Shown: positions 51,627-63,043, counted from the stretch's first letter. The stretch: DNA of 64,000 bases from Flavobacterium ovatum (GCF_040703125.1 NZ_CP160035.1:2066001-2130000); one strand, 5' to 3'. Notes: generated by a model not told the origin, from the letters alone. Made by a program: numbers and translations.

Positions 51627-51634
51627 TATATTTG
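51627..51634 (+). promoter_or_regulatory. -7 box of accA
   Basis: TATATTTG, a perfect -7 element, lies 33 bases before the accA start. No clear TTG is seen at -33. Confidence 0.6.
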
Positions 51635-51666
51635 CAGTCCAAATTAAATTTAAACGCACAAATCCT

Positions 51667-52620
51667 ATGGAATATTTAGATTTTGAGCTTCCAATAAAAG
51701 AATTAGAAGAGCAGTTAGAGAAATGTCAAGTTATTGGGAAAGAGTCAGATGTTGATGTTACCAATACCTGTAAGCAGATTAATAAAAAGCTATTAGACAC
51801 CAAGAAAGATATTTATAAAAATTTGACCGCTTGGCAAAGAGTACAATTGTCTAGGCATCCTAGTAGACCTTATACTTTAGATCATATTAGAGCAATTTGC
51901 GGAGACACTTTTTTAGAGCTTCATGGCGACAGAACTTTTAAAGATGATAAAGCCATGATTGGTGGTTTAGGTAAAATTGGTGGTCAATCTTTTATGATTG
52001 TTGGCCAACAAAAAGGATACAATACTAAAACACGTCAATACAGAAACTTTGGGATGGCAAATCCTGAAGGGTATAGAAAGGCATTGCGTTTGATGAAAAT
52101 GGCCGAGAAGTTCAATATCCCTGTATTAACTTTAATTGATACTCCTGGAGCTTATCCTGGATTAGAAGCAGAAGAAAGAGGACAAGGAGAAGCTATTGCT
52201 AGAAATATTTTCGAAATGGTACGTTTAAAGGTACCTATCATAACGGTAATCGTTGGCGAAGGTGCTTCAGGTGGTGCTTTAGGAATTGGTGTTGGAGATA
52301 GAGTATATATGTTAGAAAACACCTGGTACTCTGTGATTTCTCCAGAGTCTTGTTCGTCAATTCTTTGGAAAAGCTGGGAATACAAAGAAAAAGCTGCTGA
52401 TGCTTTGAAATTGACTTCTTCAGATATGAAAAGACAAAAATTAGTTGATGATATTATTCCTGAACCATTAGGAGGAGCTCATTATGATAGAGAAACAACT
52501 TTCAAAACAGTTGAAGAATATGTTTTAAAAGGTTTCAATGAATTAAAAGATTTATCAACAGAAGAGTTAATCGCTCAGAGAATGGATAAATACAGTAAAA
52601 TGGGAGAATTTAAAGAGTAA
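51667..52620 (+). CDS. accA: Acetyl-CoA carboxylase carboxyltransferase subunit alpha
   Basis: A 317-residue cytosolic subunit of acetyl-CoA carboxylase, the first step of fatty acid synthesis. Motifs are [92 protein letters not shown] and [12 protein letters not shown]. Length is typical. It is monocistronic with its own promoter and terminator. Confidence 0.97.
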   Translation: MEYLDFELPIKELEEQLEKCQVIGKESDVDVTNTCKQINKKLLDTKKDIYKNLTAWQRVQLSRHPSRPYTLDHIRAICGDTFLELHGDRTFKDDKAMIGGLGKIGGQSFMIVGQQKGYNTKTRQYRNFGMANPEGYRKALRLMKMAEKFNIPVLTLIDTPGAYPGLEAEERGQGEAIARNIFEMVRLKVPIITVIVGEGASGGALGIGVGDRVYMLENTWYSVISPESCSSILWKSWEYKEKAADALKLTSSDMKRQKLVDDIIPEPLGGAHYDRETTFKTVEEYVLKGFNELKDLSTEELIAQRMDKYSKMGEFKE

Positions 52621-52640
52621 AATCTTACTTTTACGTAATC

Positions 52641-52672
52641 AATCCGAAGCCTTTAAGTTTCGGATTTTTTTT
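52641..52672 (+). terminator. Terminator of accA
   Basis: AATCCGAA pairs with TTCGGATT and is followed by T8. Confidence 0.9.
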
Positions 52673-52759
52673 GGTTATAAACAAAAAAACAGAAGTTGTA
52701 AACATTTATTTGTAACAACTAAATTCAATTAATTTTATAAATTAAGTTACTTTCGTTGC

Positions 52760-54304
52760 ATGGAAAATTTCAAAAATATTAACCCTGTTAAGGTGGATAA
52801 ATCGACAATAATAAGTCTAGAAAAAGGAAAATTACCACCTCAGGTAATAGAACTAGAAGAGGCTGTTTTGGGCGCCATGATGATTGATAAAAAAGGGGTT
52901 GATGATGTTATTGATATTTTACAACCTGATGCTTTTTATAAAGAATCACACAAACATATTTTTGAAGCAATTGTTCAATTGTTTACAGAAACACAACCAA
53001 TCGATTTGTTGACAGTTTCTGCTCAATTAAAAAAGAATGCAAAGTTAGAGCTAGCTGGTGGAGATTTTTATTTAATTCAGCTTACTCAGAAAATATCTTC
53101 TTCTGCTCACATTGAATTTCACTCACGAATCATTCTTCAAAAGTTTATTCAGAGAAGCTTAATACGTATATCATCCGAAATCATTGAGGAGTCATATGAT
53201 GAAACCACAGATGTTTTCGATTTGTTAGATAGAGCAGAATCAAGATTGTATGAAGTAACACAAGGAAATATTAAACGAAGTTCAGAAACGGCACAAAGTT
53301 TAGTACTTCAAGCCAAAAAGAAGATTGAAGAAATTAGTAAACAAGAAGGGCTAAGTGGGGTCGAAACAGGTTTTACTCTTTTGGATAAATTGACATCAGG
53401 CTGGCAGCCAAGTGATTTAATTATCATTGCAGCAAGACCTGCGATGGGAAAGACGGCATTTGTACTTTCAATGGCTCGAAATATTGCTATCGATTTTGGT
53501 CACCCTGTTGCTTTATTCTCCTTGGAGATGGCTTCAGTGCAATTGATTACCCGTTTGATTTCTTCTGAAACAGGATTGCCCTCCGAAAAATTACGTACAG
53601 GTAAGTTAGAGCCACACGAATGGACGATGTTGAGTACCAAAGTAAAAAATCTTGAAAAAGCGCCGCTGTACATTGACGATACACCTTCACTTTCAATTTT
53701 TGACTTACGAGCAAAAGCGAGACGTCTGGTTTCACAACACGGAATCAAAATTATCATTATTGATTATTTGCAGTTAATGACCGCTGGTGGAAACGGAAAA
53801 GGAGGAGGGAACCGTGAACAGGAGATCTCTACAATTTCCCGAAATTTAAAAGCATTAGCAAAAGAACTAAATGTTCCCGTTATTGCACTATCACAGCTAT
53901 CACGTGCGGTGGAGACTCGTGGTTCTAGTAAACGACCTTTACTTTCTGACCTTCGTGAATCTGGTGCAATTGAGCAAGATGCTGATATTGTATCTTTTTT
54001 ATACCGTCCAGAGTATTATAAAATTGAAGAATGGGATGATGACGAAGCTTCGCCAACGGCTGGACAAGCTGAATTAATGATTGCAAAACACCGTAATGGT
54101 GGTATTGAAAATGTTCGTTTAAAATTCATAGGACACCTAGGTAAGTTTGATAATTTAGATGATTTTAGTGGAAACTATGATGATTTACCTTCATCAATGA
54201 ACCAAGATGAAAACTCATTTATTACAAAGAATTTACCATCAGCAAATGAAGCTTTTGGCAGTACTTTCAATAACGATGACGATGATAGTGACATGCCTTT
54301 TTAA
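52760..54304 (+). CDS. dnaB: Replicative DNA helicase
   Basis: A 514-residue hexameric helicase that unwinds DNA at the replication fork. The N-terminal domain (PPQVIELEEAVLGAMMIDK) is followed by a linker and the RecA-like core with IIIAARPAMGKTAFVLSMA (Walker A), GHPVALFSLEMASVQLI, IIIIDYLQLMTAGG (Walker B), VIALSQLSRAVETRG and SDLRESGAIEQDADIV. The last 50 residues are acidic. No intein is present. A possible -7 box (TACTTTCG) ends only 5 bases before the ATG, so the message may be leaderless. Confidence 0.97.
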   Translation: MENFKNINPVKVDKSTIISLEKGKLPPQVIELEEAVLGAMMIDKKGVDDVIDILQPDAFYKESHKHIFEAIVQLFTETQPIDLLTVSAQLKKNAKLELAGGDFYLIQLTQKISSSAHIEFHSRIILQKFIQRSLIRISSEIIEESYDETTDVFDLLDRAESRLYEVTQGNIKRSSETAQSLVLQAKKKIEEISKQEGLSGVETGFTLLDKLTSGWQPSDLIIIAARPAMGKTAFVLSMARNIAIDFGHPVALFSLEMASVQLITRLISSETGLPSEKLRTGKLEPHEWTMLSTKVKNLEKAPLYIDDTPSLSIFDLRAKARRLVSQHGIKIIIIDYLQLMTAGGNGKGGGNREQEISTISRNLKALAKELNVPVIALSQLSRAVETRGSSKRPLLSDLRESGAIEQDADIVSFLYRPEYYKIEEWDDDEASPTAGQAELMIAKHRNGGIENVRLKFIGHLGKFDNLDDFSGNYDDLPSSMNQDENSFITKNLPSANEAFGSTFNNDDDDSDMPF

Positions 54305-54421
54305 TTTGCTTATACTATAAAAGAGTCTAAACTTTGCTAATGTGGATACACAATGGCAAAGTTTTTTCTTTTTAGATAGCATTTGTAGAAAAGTCATTGC
54401 TACAAAAAATATAAAATCCAG

Positions 54422-54429
54422 TATCTTTG
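54422..54429 (+). promoter_or_regulatory. -7 box of the 54443 gene
   Basis: TATCTTTG, a perfect -7 element, lies 13 bases before the ATG at 54443, implying a very short leader. Confidence 0.55.
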
Positions 54430-54442
54430 AGTAAAATACTTA

Positions 54443-55708
54443 ATGATGGGTTTCAAAAATACAGTCGTGCTAATTTTAATTTTGATTTCATTTTCTACTA
54501 AAGCATCTTTTGTTTTGTTGCCAATGGATGAAAGCACGCAACAAAATCACCTTAAAGCTTACGGAATTACATTTTGGTGTTTGGACAAAAAATACAAAGC
54601 CAGTTGGTTGCTAAATTATCGAGGAGGTTCTTTTTTGCTACCCGATACACCAGAAATACGTAAAGAGTGTCAAATTAGAGGCGTGAGCTTTGAAGTGCTC
54701 TCAGATTCTGAAACGAATACAATTTTAAATGAAATTGCTAGTCCATCACAAAATATGGAGACTGTAGTTCTTGAAAAAGCTCCAAAAATTGCTGTTTATA
54801 CTCCAAAAGGAAAACAACCTTGGGATGATGCTGTAACGTTAGTTTTGACTTATGCTGAAATCCCCTTTACACCAATATATGATGAAGAAGTACTAAGTGA
54901 TCAACTCATATTGTATGATTGGCTGCATTTGCATCATGAAGATTTTTCAGGACAGTATGGTAAATTCTATGGAGCCTATAAGAGCACACCATGGTATATA
55001 GAACAGAAAAAATTAGCTGAGGATTTAGCGACCAAATTAGGTTATGTAAAAGTTTCACAAGAAAAAGTTACAGTCGCAAAGAAAATTAGAGATTTTGTAA
55101 TTGGAGGAGGTTTTATGTTTGCGATGTGTTCTGCTACGGATAGTTTTGATATTGCACTAGCTGCAGATGGAGTTGATATTTGTGAACCTATGTTTGATGG
55201 AGATCCCTCTGAAGCAAATTACCAGTCTAAATTGAATTACTTAAACACCTTTGCTTTTAAAGATTTTATATTAGAAAGAAGACCTGAAAAATACGAGTTC
55301 TCGGATATTGATATGACTGAGAAAAGACGAATCCCTATGGATAAAGATTATTTCACACTTATGGAGTTTTCTGCAAAATGGGATCCTATTCCTAGTATGT
55401 TATGTCAAAATCATACACAATTGGTAAAAGGATTTATGGGACAAACTACAGCATTTGATTCTAGTTTGATAAAGTCAAATATATTACTAATGGGAACTTG
55501 TGAACTCAATGGTGAAGCTCGTTATATTCATGGTGAAAAAGGAAAAGGTATGTTTACTTTTTTTAGTGGTCATGATCCGGAAGATTATCAGCATCAAGTT
55601 GGAGATGCGCCAACTGTTTTGGATCTACATCCAAATTCTCCCGGATATCGTTTAATACTGAACAATGTTTTATTTCCTGCCGCTAGAAAAAAGAAAATTA
55701 AAACCTAA
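54443..55708 (+). CDS. Exported protein of unknown function (amidotransferase-like fold?)
   Basis: A 421-residue protein with a signal peptide (TVVLILILISFSTKASF). I recall homologues being listed as asparagine synthetase B, but no AsnB glutaminase or synthetase motif is present, and export argues against it. The middle part IAVYTPKGKQPWDDAVTLVL, ILYDWLHLHHEDFSGQYG and GGGFMFAMCSATDSFD resembles ThuA/class I amidotransferase-like folds, with Cys in FAMCSA at the nucleophile-like elbow. The end GMFTFFSGHDPEDYQHQVG with a His also fits such a fold. The function is open. Confidence 0.75.
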   Translation: MMGFKNTVVLILILISFSTKASFVLLPMDESTQQNHLKAYGITFWCLDKKYKASWLLNYRGGSFLLPDTPEIRKECQIRGVSFEVLSDSETNTILNEIASPSQNMETVVLEKAPKIAVYTPKGKQPWDDAVTLVLTYAEIPFTPIYDEEVLSDQLILYDWLHLHHEDFSGQYGKFYGAYKSTPWYIEQKKLAEDLATKLGYVKVSQEKVTVAKKIRDFVIGGGFMFAMCSATDSFDIALAADGVDICEPMFDGDPSEANYQSKLNYLNTFAFKDFILERRPEKYEFSDIDMTEKRRIPMDKDYFTLMEFSAKWDPIPSMLCQNHTQLVKGFMGQTTAFDSSLIKSNILLMGTCELNGEARYIHGEKGKGMFTFFSGHDPEDYQHQVGDAPTVLDLHPNSPGYRLILNNVLFPAARKKKIKT

Positions 55709-55744
55709 TCAAATTTGAAGTAACTATAAATTTTAAAGGGAATG

Positions 55745-56119
55745 TTATTTTATTTTTAGATAATATTTATTACCATCTGTATCTGTTGCTAGTAATTTTC
55801 CGTTTTCGGTTGATTCTATAACAATATTAATTTCAGGTTTACCTTTGGTATGGTATAGTTTACCCTCTCCATGTTCGCCTTCAATATTGATGTTTCCATA
55901 AATTTCCTTTCCTTTTTCATCAATTCCAACTACTTCATTATCATAACGAAATTCAGTACTCTTAAAGTTGTATGCATCAATTTGGATATTGTTTAATCGG
56001 TTGTGAAAAGCGATACTTTCCTCCTTAGTATCGTCTTTCTTTGCATTATTACTACAAGCAAATAAAAGAACTAAGGATATTCCAGTGACTAATACGAGAG
56101 CATTTTTTCTTAAAAGCAT
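55745..56119 (-). CDS. Small lipoprotein of unknown function
   Basis: A 124-residue lipoprotein with signal NALVLVTGISLVLLFACSNN (lipobox Cys at about 22). The mature part is polar, with NEVVGIDEKGKEIYGNINIE and ENGKLLATDTDGNKYYLKIK, which look like short beta hairpins. I use ATG 56119; the frame opens earlier at a TTG (56131). It is convergent with the 54443 gene, 36 bases apart. No function is recognised. Confidence 0.7.
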   Translation of the reverse strand: MLLRKNALVLVTGISLVLLFACSNNAKKDDTKEESIAFHNRLNNIQIDAYNFKSTEFRYDNEVVGIDEKGKEIYGNINIEGEHGEGKLYHTKGKPEINIVIESTENGKLLATDTDGNKYYLKIK

Positions 56120-56250
56120 TTTTTCTTTCAAAAATAAGATTTCTTATTCTATGTTTTTTACGGAAAACCTCATTTTTAATGTTTTTTATAAATAAAACAC
56201 ATTGATAATCCTTAAGTCTATTTGGTAATCAATAGTTTTTTATTTGAGCC

Positions 56251-56460
56251 CTAAATCCTTGGATTGGCTATTAATTGTACATTGTTATTCGCTTTAAACA
56301 CATTTTTAGGTTTGTTATTCTTAAAATCAGCTGATATTTCTTCAAGTGTATAACCTTTAGACATTAACTGTAATATTGAAATATCATAATGATCTATTAT
56401 GTTTTTTGTTTTTTTAGCTATTTCAAGGTGAATAATTGGATTGGTACCTAAGTGTTTTTC
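56251..56460 (-). pseudogene. Remnant of a LuxR-type response regulator gene
   Basis: The minus strand encodes an uninterrupted but start-less fragment, GTNPIIHLEIAKKTKNIIDH then ISILQLMSKGYTLEEISADF and VFKANNNVQLIANPRI before a TAG at 56251. The ILQLMSKGYTLEEISADF part is like the start of a LuxR-type HTH, and FKANNNVQLIA resembles its end (flavobacterial regulators read FNANNAVHLIA). The recognition-helix region between them is missing and a stop lies in frame just upstream. It is a deleted remnant. The rest of 56132-56743 shows no gene. Confidence 0.55.
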
Positions 56461-56674
56461 GGGTATTGTTTTTTAACTTAGGGATACTATTTTCCTTTTG
56501 TTATAAAGTAATTAATTCCTGATTTTATAACAATGGTTTTATGCTTTTGGTTTTGTCTTCAATGCTATATACGATAATTTGGATGTGTAAATAAAAACTG
56601 TAAATTTAGTTAAGTTGTTTTTTTATAATAGTGTTTTAGTTTTTGTAGAATTCAAATTTTTATCATAAAACATA

Positions 56675-56705
56675 AAAAAACCCCAATCTTTCGATTGAGG
56701 TTTCT
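56675..56705 (-). terminator. Terminator of thrS-infC-rpmI-rplT
   Basis: On the minus strand AAACCTCAATC and GATTGGGGTTT form a stem around GAAA, followed by T. It lies 40 bases after rplT. Confidence 0.88.
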
Positions 56706-56743
56706 ATATAAGTAAGTAGTCTTAAATTGAGTTGATAAAACGT

Positions 56744-57088
56744 TTATTTTACTTTATTAAGTACAGCTTTGAATGCTTCAGGATGGTTCATAGCTAAATC
56801 GGCAAGAACTTTTCTGTTCAATTCGATTCCGTTAGCTTTTACTTTACCCATGAATTGTGAATAAGACATTCCTTCTAATCTAGCTCCAGCGTTGATACGT
56901 TGAATCCATAAAGATCGGAAATTTCTTTTGTTCACTTTTCTATCACGGTAAGCGTAGCACATTGCTTTCTCTACCGCATTTTTAGCAACTGTCCAAACGT
57001 TTTTACGTCTACCAAAGAAACCTTTGGCTTGCTTCATTATTTTTTTTCTTCTTGCTCTTTTAGCAACTGAATTTACCGATCTTGGCAT
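56744..57088 (-). CDS. rplT: 50S ribosomal protein L20
   Basis: A 114-residue basic protein, [20 protein letters not shown] at the start and [20 protein letters not shown] in the middle. It binds 23S rRNA early in 50S assembly. In E. coli L20 represses its own operon. It is the last gene after infC and rpmI. The 171-base spacer before it includes an AGAGGTTAGAAGTTAGAGG stretch related to the heptamer array at 24.6 kb, an odd insertion in a ribosomal operon. Confidence 0.97.
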   Translation of the reverse strand: MPRSVNSVAKRARRKKIMKQAKGFFGRRKNVWTVAKNAVEKAMCYAYRDRKVNKRNFRSLWIQRINAGARLEGMSYSQFMGKVKANGIELNRKVLADLAMNHPEAFKAVLNKVK

Positions 57089-57259
57089 AATTTTATTGTT
57101 TTTTTGTAGCAGGCGTCCCGAATTAAATCAAGAGAACTTAAAGGCCATACTCCAAGGTTATTTTAATTTGTTTTAACCTAAAGAATAAAACAGTTAGAGG
57201 TTAGAAGTTAGAGGTTACTAGTTTAACACTATTAACGAATAACTTTTAACGATTAACAA

Positions 57260-57457
57260 TTATATAATTCTTAATTGTTGTTTGATGCTTTTCATATCTG
57301 TTTTGTGAACTAGCGCTGAGTGTGTCAAAGCTAATTTACGTTTTTTAGATTTTTTAGTCAAGATGTGACTTTTAAAAGCATGCTTTCTTTTAATCTTTCC
57401 AGAACCAGTAACTTTAAATCGTTTCTTGGCGCTAGATTTGGTTTTCATTTTAGGCAT
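57260..57457 (-). CDS. rpmI: 50S ribosomal protein L35
   Basis: A 65-residue very basic protein ([20 protein letters not shown], then [20 protein letters not shown]), of normal length for L35. It lies between infC and rplT, as in most bacteria. Confidence 0.97.
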   Translation of the reverse strand: MPKMKTKSSAKKRFKVTGSGKIKRKHAFKSHILTKKSKKRKLALTHSALVHKTDMKSIKQQLRII

Positions 57458-57574
57458 TTTTTCCTAGTGTTTTTTAATTTATTCTTACTTACTTATCTTT
57501 ATGCTGAATTTATTTCAGCATCTTTTTTTATTTCTAGTTTCCAATAGTCATAACTGAATACTTAAAACTGAATA

Positions 57575-58132
57575 CTATTTCTTCTTCTTAGGAGCTATGA
57601 ACATAATCATTCTCTTTCCTTCCAAAACAGGCATCGCCTCCACTTTACCATATTCTTCCAAATCTGTAGCTAATCTTAACAATAAGATTTGACCTTGATC
57701 TTTATAGATGATTGAACGACCTTTAAAGAATACAAATGCTTTTAACTTAGAACCTTCTTTTAAGAATTTTTCAGCATTTTTTCTTTTGAATTCGTAATCA
57801 TGCTCATCTGTTTGAGGTCCAAAACGAATTTCTTTTACAGTAACCTGAGTCGATTTAGCTTTTAAGACCTTATCACGTTTCTTTTGTTCGTAAACAAATT
57901 TCTTGTAATCCATAATCTTGCAAACTGGCGGCTCTGCATTTGGCGAAATTTCAACTAAATCCAATTCAAATTGGTCAGCTAATCTCAATGCTTCAGCAAG
58001 TTTAAAAACCCCTGGCTCAATGTTTTCACCAACAAGTCTCACTTCTTGCAACCCACGAATATGTTGGTTTATTCTATGAGCATCCTTCTTTTCTACGCGA
58101 GGTTGGTAACCTCTATTGCTTCTTATTGCTAT
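57575..58132 (-). CDS. infC: Translation initiation factor IF-3, non-canonical start
   Basis: A 185-residue factor that binds the 30S subunit and proofreads start codons. The N-domain opens [20 protein letters not shown], then [20 protein letters not shown] and [20 protein letters not shown]. The C-domain has [20 protein letters not shown] and ends [13 protein letters not shown]. The conserved N-terminus can only be encoded if translation starts at the ATA at 58132; the first ATG/GTG/TTG-type codon (TTG at 58051) would cut off 27 conserved residues. Rare starts are the known device for IF-3 autoregulation. It is 17 bases after thrS. Confidence 0.93.
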   Translation of the reverse strand: MAIRSNRGYQPRVEKKDAHRINQHIRGLQEVRLVGENIEPGVFKLAEALRLADQFELDLVEISPNAEPPVCKIMDYKKFVYEQKKRDKVLKAKSTQVTVKEIRFGPQTDEHDYEFKRKNAEKFLKEGSKLKAFVFFKGRSIIYKDQGQILLLRLATDLEEYGKVEAMPVLEGKRMIMFIAPKKKK

Positions 58133-58149
58133 GGCTTTATAAATTTAAG

Positions 58150-60096
58150 TTAAACTGTAAATACTTTTAATGTCTTTTTTATTTCTTCGTCAACAATAGC
58201 AGCAAAAGCCTCTATCGTTATTGTAATATTTCCCTTCCCTTCTTGTCCATGACGACGGATAGAAATCGTACCGTTTTTCTCCTCTTCCTCACCTACAATC
58301 AGCATGAAAGGAATTTTTTGCATCTCTGCATCTCTAATTTTCTTCCCAATTGTCTCATTTCTGTTGTCAATCTGGGCGCGAATTTCGTGATTTTCTAGCA
58401 AATCTAAAACTTTTTTGGCATATATTTCATATTTCTCGCTCAAAGACAAGATTATAGCCTGTTCAGGCATAAGCCAAAGTGGGAAATTACCTGCAGTATG
58501 TTCTAGTAAGATGGCAATGAAACGTTCCATAGAGCCAAATGGAGCTCTATGAATCATCACTGGTCGGTGCAATTCGTTGTCAGAACCTTTATAAGTCAAT
58601 TCAAAACGTTCAGGAAGATTATAATCAACCTGAATGGTTCCCAGTTGCCATTGTCTTCCAAGGGCATCTTTGACCATGAAATCCAATTTAGGGCCGTAGA
58701 AAGCAGCTTCTCCATACTCCACAACAGTTCTCAAACCTTTGTCTGCAGCTGCGTTGATAATCGCGTTTTCTGCTTTCTCCCAGTTTTCATCAGTTCCTAT
58801 GTATTTTTCTCTGTTTTCTTTGTCTCTTAGCGAAATCTGAGCCGTAAAATCTTCGAATCCTAAGGATCCAAAAACATAAAGAACCAAATCTATTACTTTT
58901 TTGAACTCTTCATCTAGTTGCTCTGGAGTACAAAAAATATGTGCGTCATCCTGAGTAAACCCACGTACACGTGTCAAACCATGAAGCTCTCCACTTTGCT
59001 CGTAACGGTAAACAGTACCAAATTCAGCGTAACGCTTTGGTAAATCTTTATAAGACCAAGGACGTACGTTGTATATCTCACAGTGGTGAGGACAGTTCAT
59101 TGGTTTTAATAAAAACTCTTCTCCTTCATGAGGAGTGCTTATCGGCTGAAAACTATCTGCACCATATTTAGCATAGTGACCAGAAGTTACATACAATTCT
59201 TTTTGTCCAATATGAGGCGTAGCTACTTGTTCGTAACCTGCTTTTTTCTGTGCTTTTTTCAAAAATTGCTCTAATCTTTCTTTTAAAGCAGCTCCCTTAG
59301 GCAACCATAATGGTAAACCTGCTCCAACTTTTTGCGAAAAAGCAAACAATTCCAATTCTTTACCCAGTTTTCTATGGTCTCTACGTTTAGCCTCTTCCAG
59401 CAACGCAAGATATTCAGTCAATTCTTTTTGTTTCGGGAACGATGTACCGTATACACGAGTCAACTGTTTGTTTTTTTCGTCTCCACGCCAGTAAGCTCCG
59501 GCAACACTCATCACTTTCATGGCTTTAATAATTCCAGTATTCGGAATATGTCCACCACGACATAAGTCGGTAAAAGTATCGTGATCACAAAATGTAATGG
59601 TACCATCGTCAAGATTAGTAATCATTTCGGTTTTGTAAACATTGTCTTTGTATAATTCTAAAGCTTCCGCTTTAGTCACAGGACGCAATTTAAACTCATG
59701 TTTTCCTCTTGAGATTTCCAGAACGCGGTCTTCAATTTTCTTAAAGTCGGCTTCGGTAATTTTTTGTTCTTCAAAATCTACGTCATAGTAAAAACCATTT
59801 GAGATGGCAGGTCCTAGAGTCAATTTGATTCCTGGGTACATTTCTTCAAGAACTTGCGCCATAACGTGCGAAGTCGAATGCCAAAAAGCTTTCTTTCCGC
59901 CCTCGTCATTCCAAGTATATAAAACAAGACTTCCGTCCGTGGTCAATGGAGTAGAAGTTTCAATGGTCGTCCCATTAAATGAAGCCGAAATTACATTTCT
60001 AGCAAAACCTTCGCTAATACTCTTAGCAACCTCCATCGGAGTAGCGTCAACCGCATACTCTCTAACTGACCCATCAGGCAAAGTAATCTTAATCAT
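58150..60096 (-). CDS. thrS: Threonyl-tRNA synthetase
   Basis: A 648-residue cytosolic enzyme that charges tRNA-Thr. The TGS domain (residues 1-60, [20 protein letters not shown]) is followed by the editing domain with [17 protein letters not shown] and [14 protein letters not shown]. The class II core contains [40 protein letters not shown] and [20 protein letters not shown]. The C-terminal anticodon-binding domain closes with [13 protein letters not shown]. It is the first gene of the thrS-infC-rpmI-rplT operon. Confidence 0.97.
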   Translation of the reverse strand: MIKITLPDGSVREYAVDATPMEVAKSISEGFARNVISASFNGTTIETSTPLTTDGSLVLYTWNDEGGKKAFWHSTSHVMAQVLEEMYPGIKLTLGPAISNGFYYDVDFEEQKITEADFKKIEDRVLEISRGKHEFKLRPVTKAEALELYKDNVYKTEMITNLDDGTITFCDHDTFTDLCRGGHIPNTGIIKAMKVMSVAGAYWRGDEKNKQLTRVYGTSFPKQKELTEYLALLEEAKRRDHRKLGKELELFAFSQKVGAGLPLWLPKGAALKERLEQFLKKAQKKAGYEQVATPHIGQKELYVTSGHYAKYGADSFQPISTPHEGEEFLLKPMNCPHHCEIYNVRPWSYKDLPKRYAEFGTVYRYEQSGELHGLTRVRGFTQDDAHIFCTPEQLDEEFKKVIDLVLYVFGSLGFEDFTAQISLRDKENREKYIGTDENWEKAENAIINAAADKGLRTVVEYGEAAFYGPKLDFMVKDALGRQWQLGTIQVDYNLPERFELTYKGSDNELHRPVMIHRAPFGSMERFIAILLEHTAGNFPLWLMPEQAIILSLSEKYEIYAKKVLDLLENHEIRAQIDNRNETIGKKIRDAEMQKIPFMLIVGEEEEKNGTISIRRHGQEGKGNITITIEAFAAIVDEEIKKTLKVFTV

Positions 60097-60117
60097 TGTT
60101 TGTTAAATTTAAGACTG

Positions 60118-60148
60118 CAAATATATACCATTACAAAAATACATACAA
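60118..60148 (-). promoter_or_regulatory. Promoter of thrS
   Basis: On the minus strand TTG (60146-60148), 20 bases, TATATTTG (60118-60125), with the start codon 22 bases on. Confidence 0.75.
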
Positions 60149-60225
60149 TATATATATAAGGTTTGTTTGGGTGATTTTCTAAACATGTCTTTATATATAG
60201 GTAGAGCTATAGAATTAAGCTGATT

Positions 60226-60372
60226 ATTAGGAGCAGAGTGATTCGTTTTTATCAGTAAATATGGTCCCGCTATCCGCTGTATCTGTTGTTTATGCTATCG
60301 CAACACAACAGGATGCCACTTCTATCGGGGCTCAAGAGGTTGTTTTTTTGATTTTTTGGAAGTATACTATAA
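60226..60372. repeat. Dispersed hairpin repeat, family 2, copy 2
   Basis: It shares ATTAGGAGC, a GTCCCGCTATCCGCT block and GGATGCCACTTCTATCGG with copy 1 (620-763). A hairpin CTGTTGT...ACAACAG of unrelated sequence sits at the same place between them. Both end near a TTTTGGA-AnTATA tail. A separate TCTGGCTTTAGCCAGA palindrome follows at 60443-60458. Confidence 0.6.
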
Positions 60373-60552
60373 TAGATAGGATTTAGACAAAGGTTTCAAC
60401 CGAATCAATATAGGAATTAAGACAAAGAAAGATTGAATAGCGTCTGGCTTTAGCCAGATGATTATAATAGTTGGAGAGGGGACTTTAGCCGAAAATCATC
60501 TCCTACCTATATATAGATAAGTAAATTGGACAAGAGAAAATGCCTTTAGCTA

Positions 60553-60753
60553 TCAAAACTGGACTTGATAATAGGTGAAAAAGCCAACAAACCCAATCAA
60601 ACCGCTGTGAAACGCTAGCTTCAATACCATAAAAATCCATTTCAAAGTCCGACACCAGGGATTATAAAGAACAAAACTCCCAAGCAAAAGAATAGAGTAG
60701 GCCTTATTTACCACAAAACCTACTATAAAACAACTCCAAAATCTTACAAACAT
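60553..60753 (-). CDS. Possible small membrane protein
   Basis: A 66-residue frame (MFVRFWSCFIVGFVVNKAYS at the start) with two hydrophobic stretches and the central NPWCRTLKWIFMVLKLAFHS. Codons look like those of neighbours, but I know no family. It may be an accidental frame in the space upstream of the rRNA operon. Confidence 0.3.
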   Translation of the reverse strand: MFVRFWSCFIVGFVVNKAYSILLLGSFVLYNPWCRTLKWIFMVLKLAFHSGLIGFVGFFTYYQVQF

Positions 60754-60827
60754 AAAAAACAGCAAAACTCAAACACCGCTTTTTCAGCCCATTAAAAAAA
60801 AGATTAAAAAAAGGTTATTAAAAAGTA

Positions 60828-60857
60828 TTGTTTAAGCGAAGAGACTCACTACTTTTG
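60828..60857 (+). promoter_or_regulatory. rRNA promoter P1
   Basis: TTG, 19 bases, TACTTTTG, followed by CACCCGC. This is the first of three tandem promoters before the 16S gene. Confidence 0.8.
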
Positions 60858-60949
60858 CACCCGCAACAACGAATACGTTCACTGACAGACTGACAAGCAA
60901 ATGAGATATTAAAGAGGAAAATTTCTTCAAAAAAAATATCAAATAAAGC

Positions 60950-60980
60950 TTGTGAGATTAGAATTTACGTTTTACATTTG
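60950..60980 (+). promoter_or_regulatory. rRNA promoter P2
   Basis: TTG, 20 bases, TACATTTG, followed by CACCCCGC. Confidence 0.8.
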
Positions 60981-61072
60981 CACCCCGCAAAACGATGAAA
61001 GTTCCTTGAGATACTGGTAAGAAAGAATAAAGAAATTAGGATTTAAATTCTAAAAAAAACTTTAAATTTTTC

Positions 61073-61103
61073 TTGCGAGAAACAAAAGAGTTTTTTACTT
61101 TTG
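61073..61103 (+). promoter_or_regulatory. rRNA promoter P3
   Basis: TTG, 20 bases, TACTTTTG, followed by CACCCGC. It lies about 208 bases before the mature 16S start. Confidence 0.8.
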
Positions 61104-61310
61104 CACCCGCTTCGAGAAACATGTTTAACATGACAACGAAACGGAAAAACAAGATAAGAACACGTTCCTAGACATATTGAATTGACAGCCGCTTTAACAG
61201 AGATGTTAGAGCACAAGAATAAGAGTAATAGAGTCGAGAGATTCGAATAATAACCGATAGAAACTGAGTCGACAATTAATAGTTTGAATTTATTCAAACG
61301 CACAATATAC

Positions 61311-62824
<1,514 letters not shown>

Positions 62825-63043
62825 AGAGCCTTAGTGTTAGCTTATTTATAAGCACGGTAGGGAAAAAGACGAAGAATCTAAAGGATTTAGAATATTAAGA
62901 ATTTATTACTCTTGCTGTTAATTTAAAAAAATTGAATAAAATTTAAGTTAAAGATAAACGATTTAAGATTGTTGATTAACGATTTTTGATTTCAGATTTA
63001 GATCTGCAATCGTTAATTTAAAATCATAAATCCCAAATCACCT

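Noticed and set aside
58051..58051. TTG as start of infC
   Set aside because: It would remove 27 residues of the conserved IF-3 N-terminal domain that are encoded directly upstream in frame.
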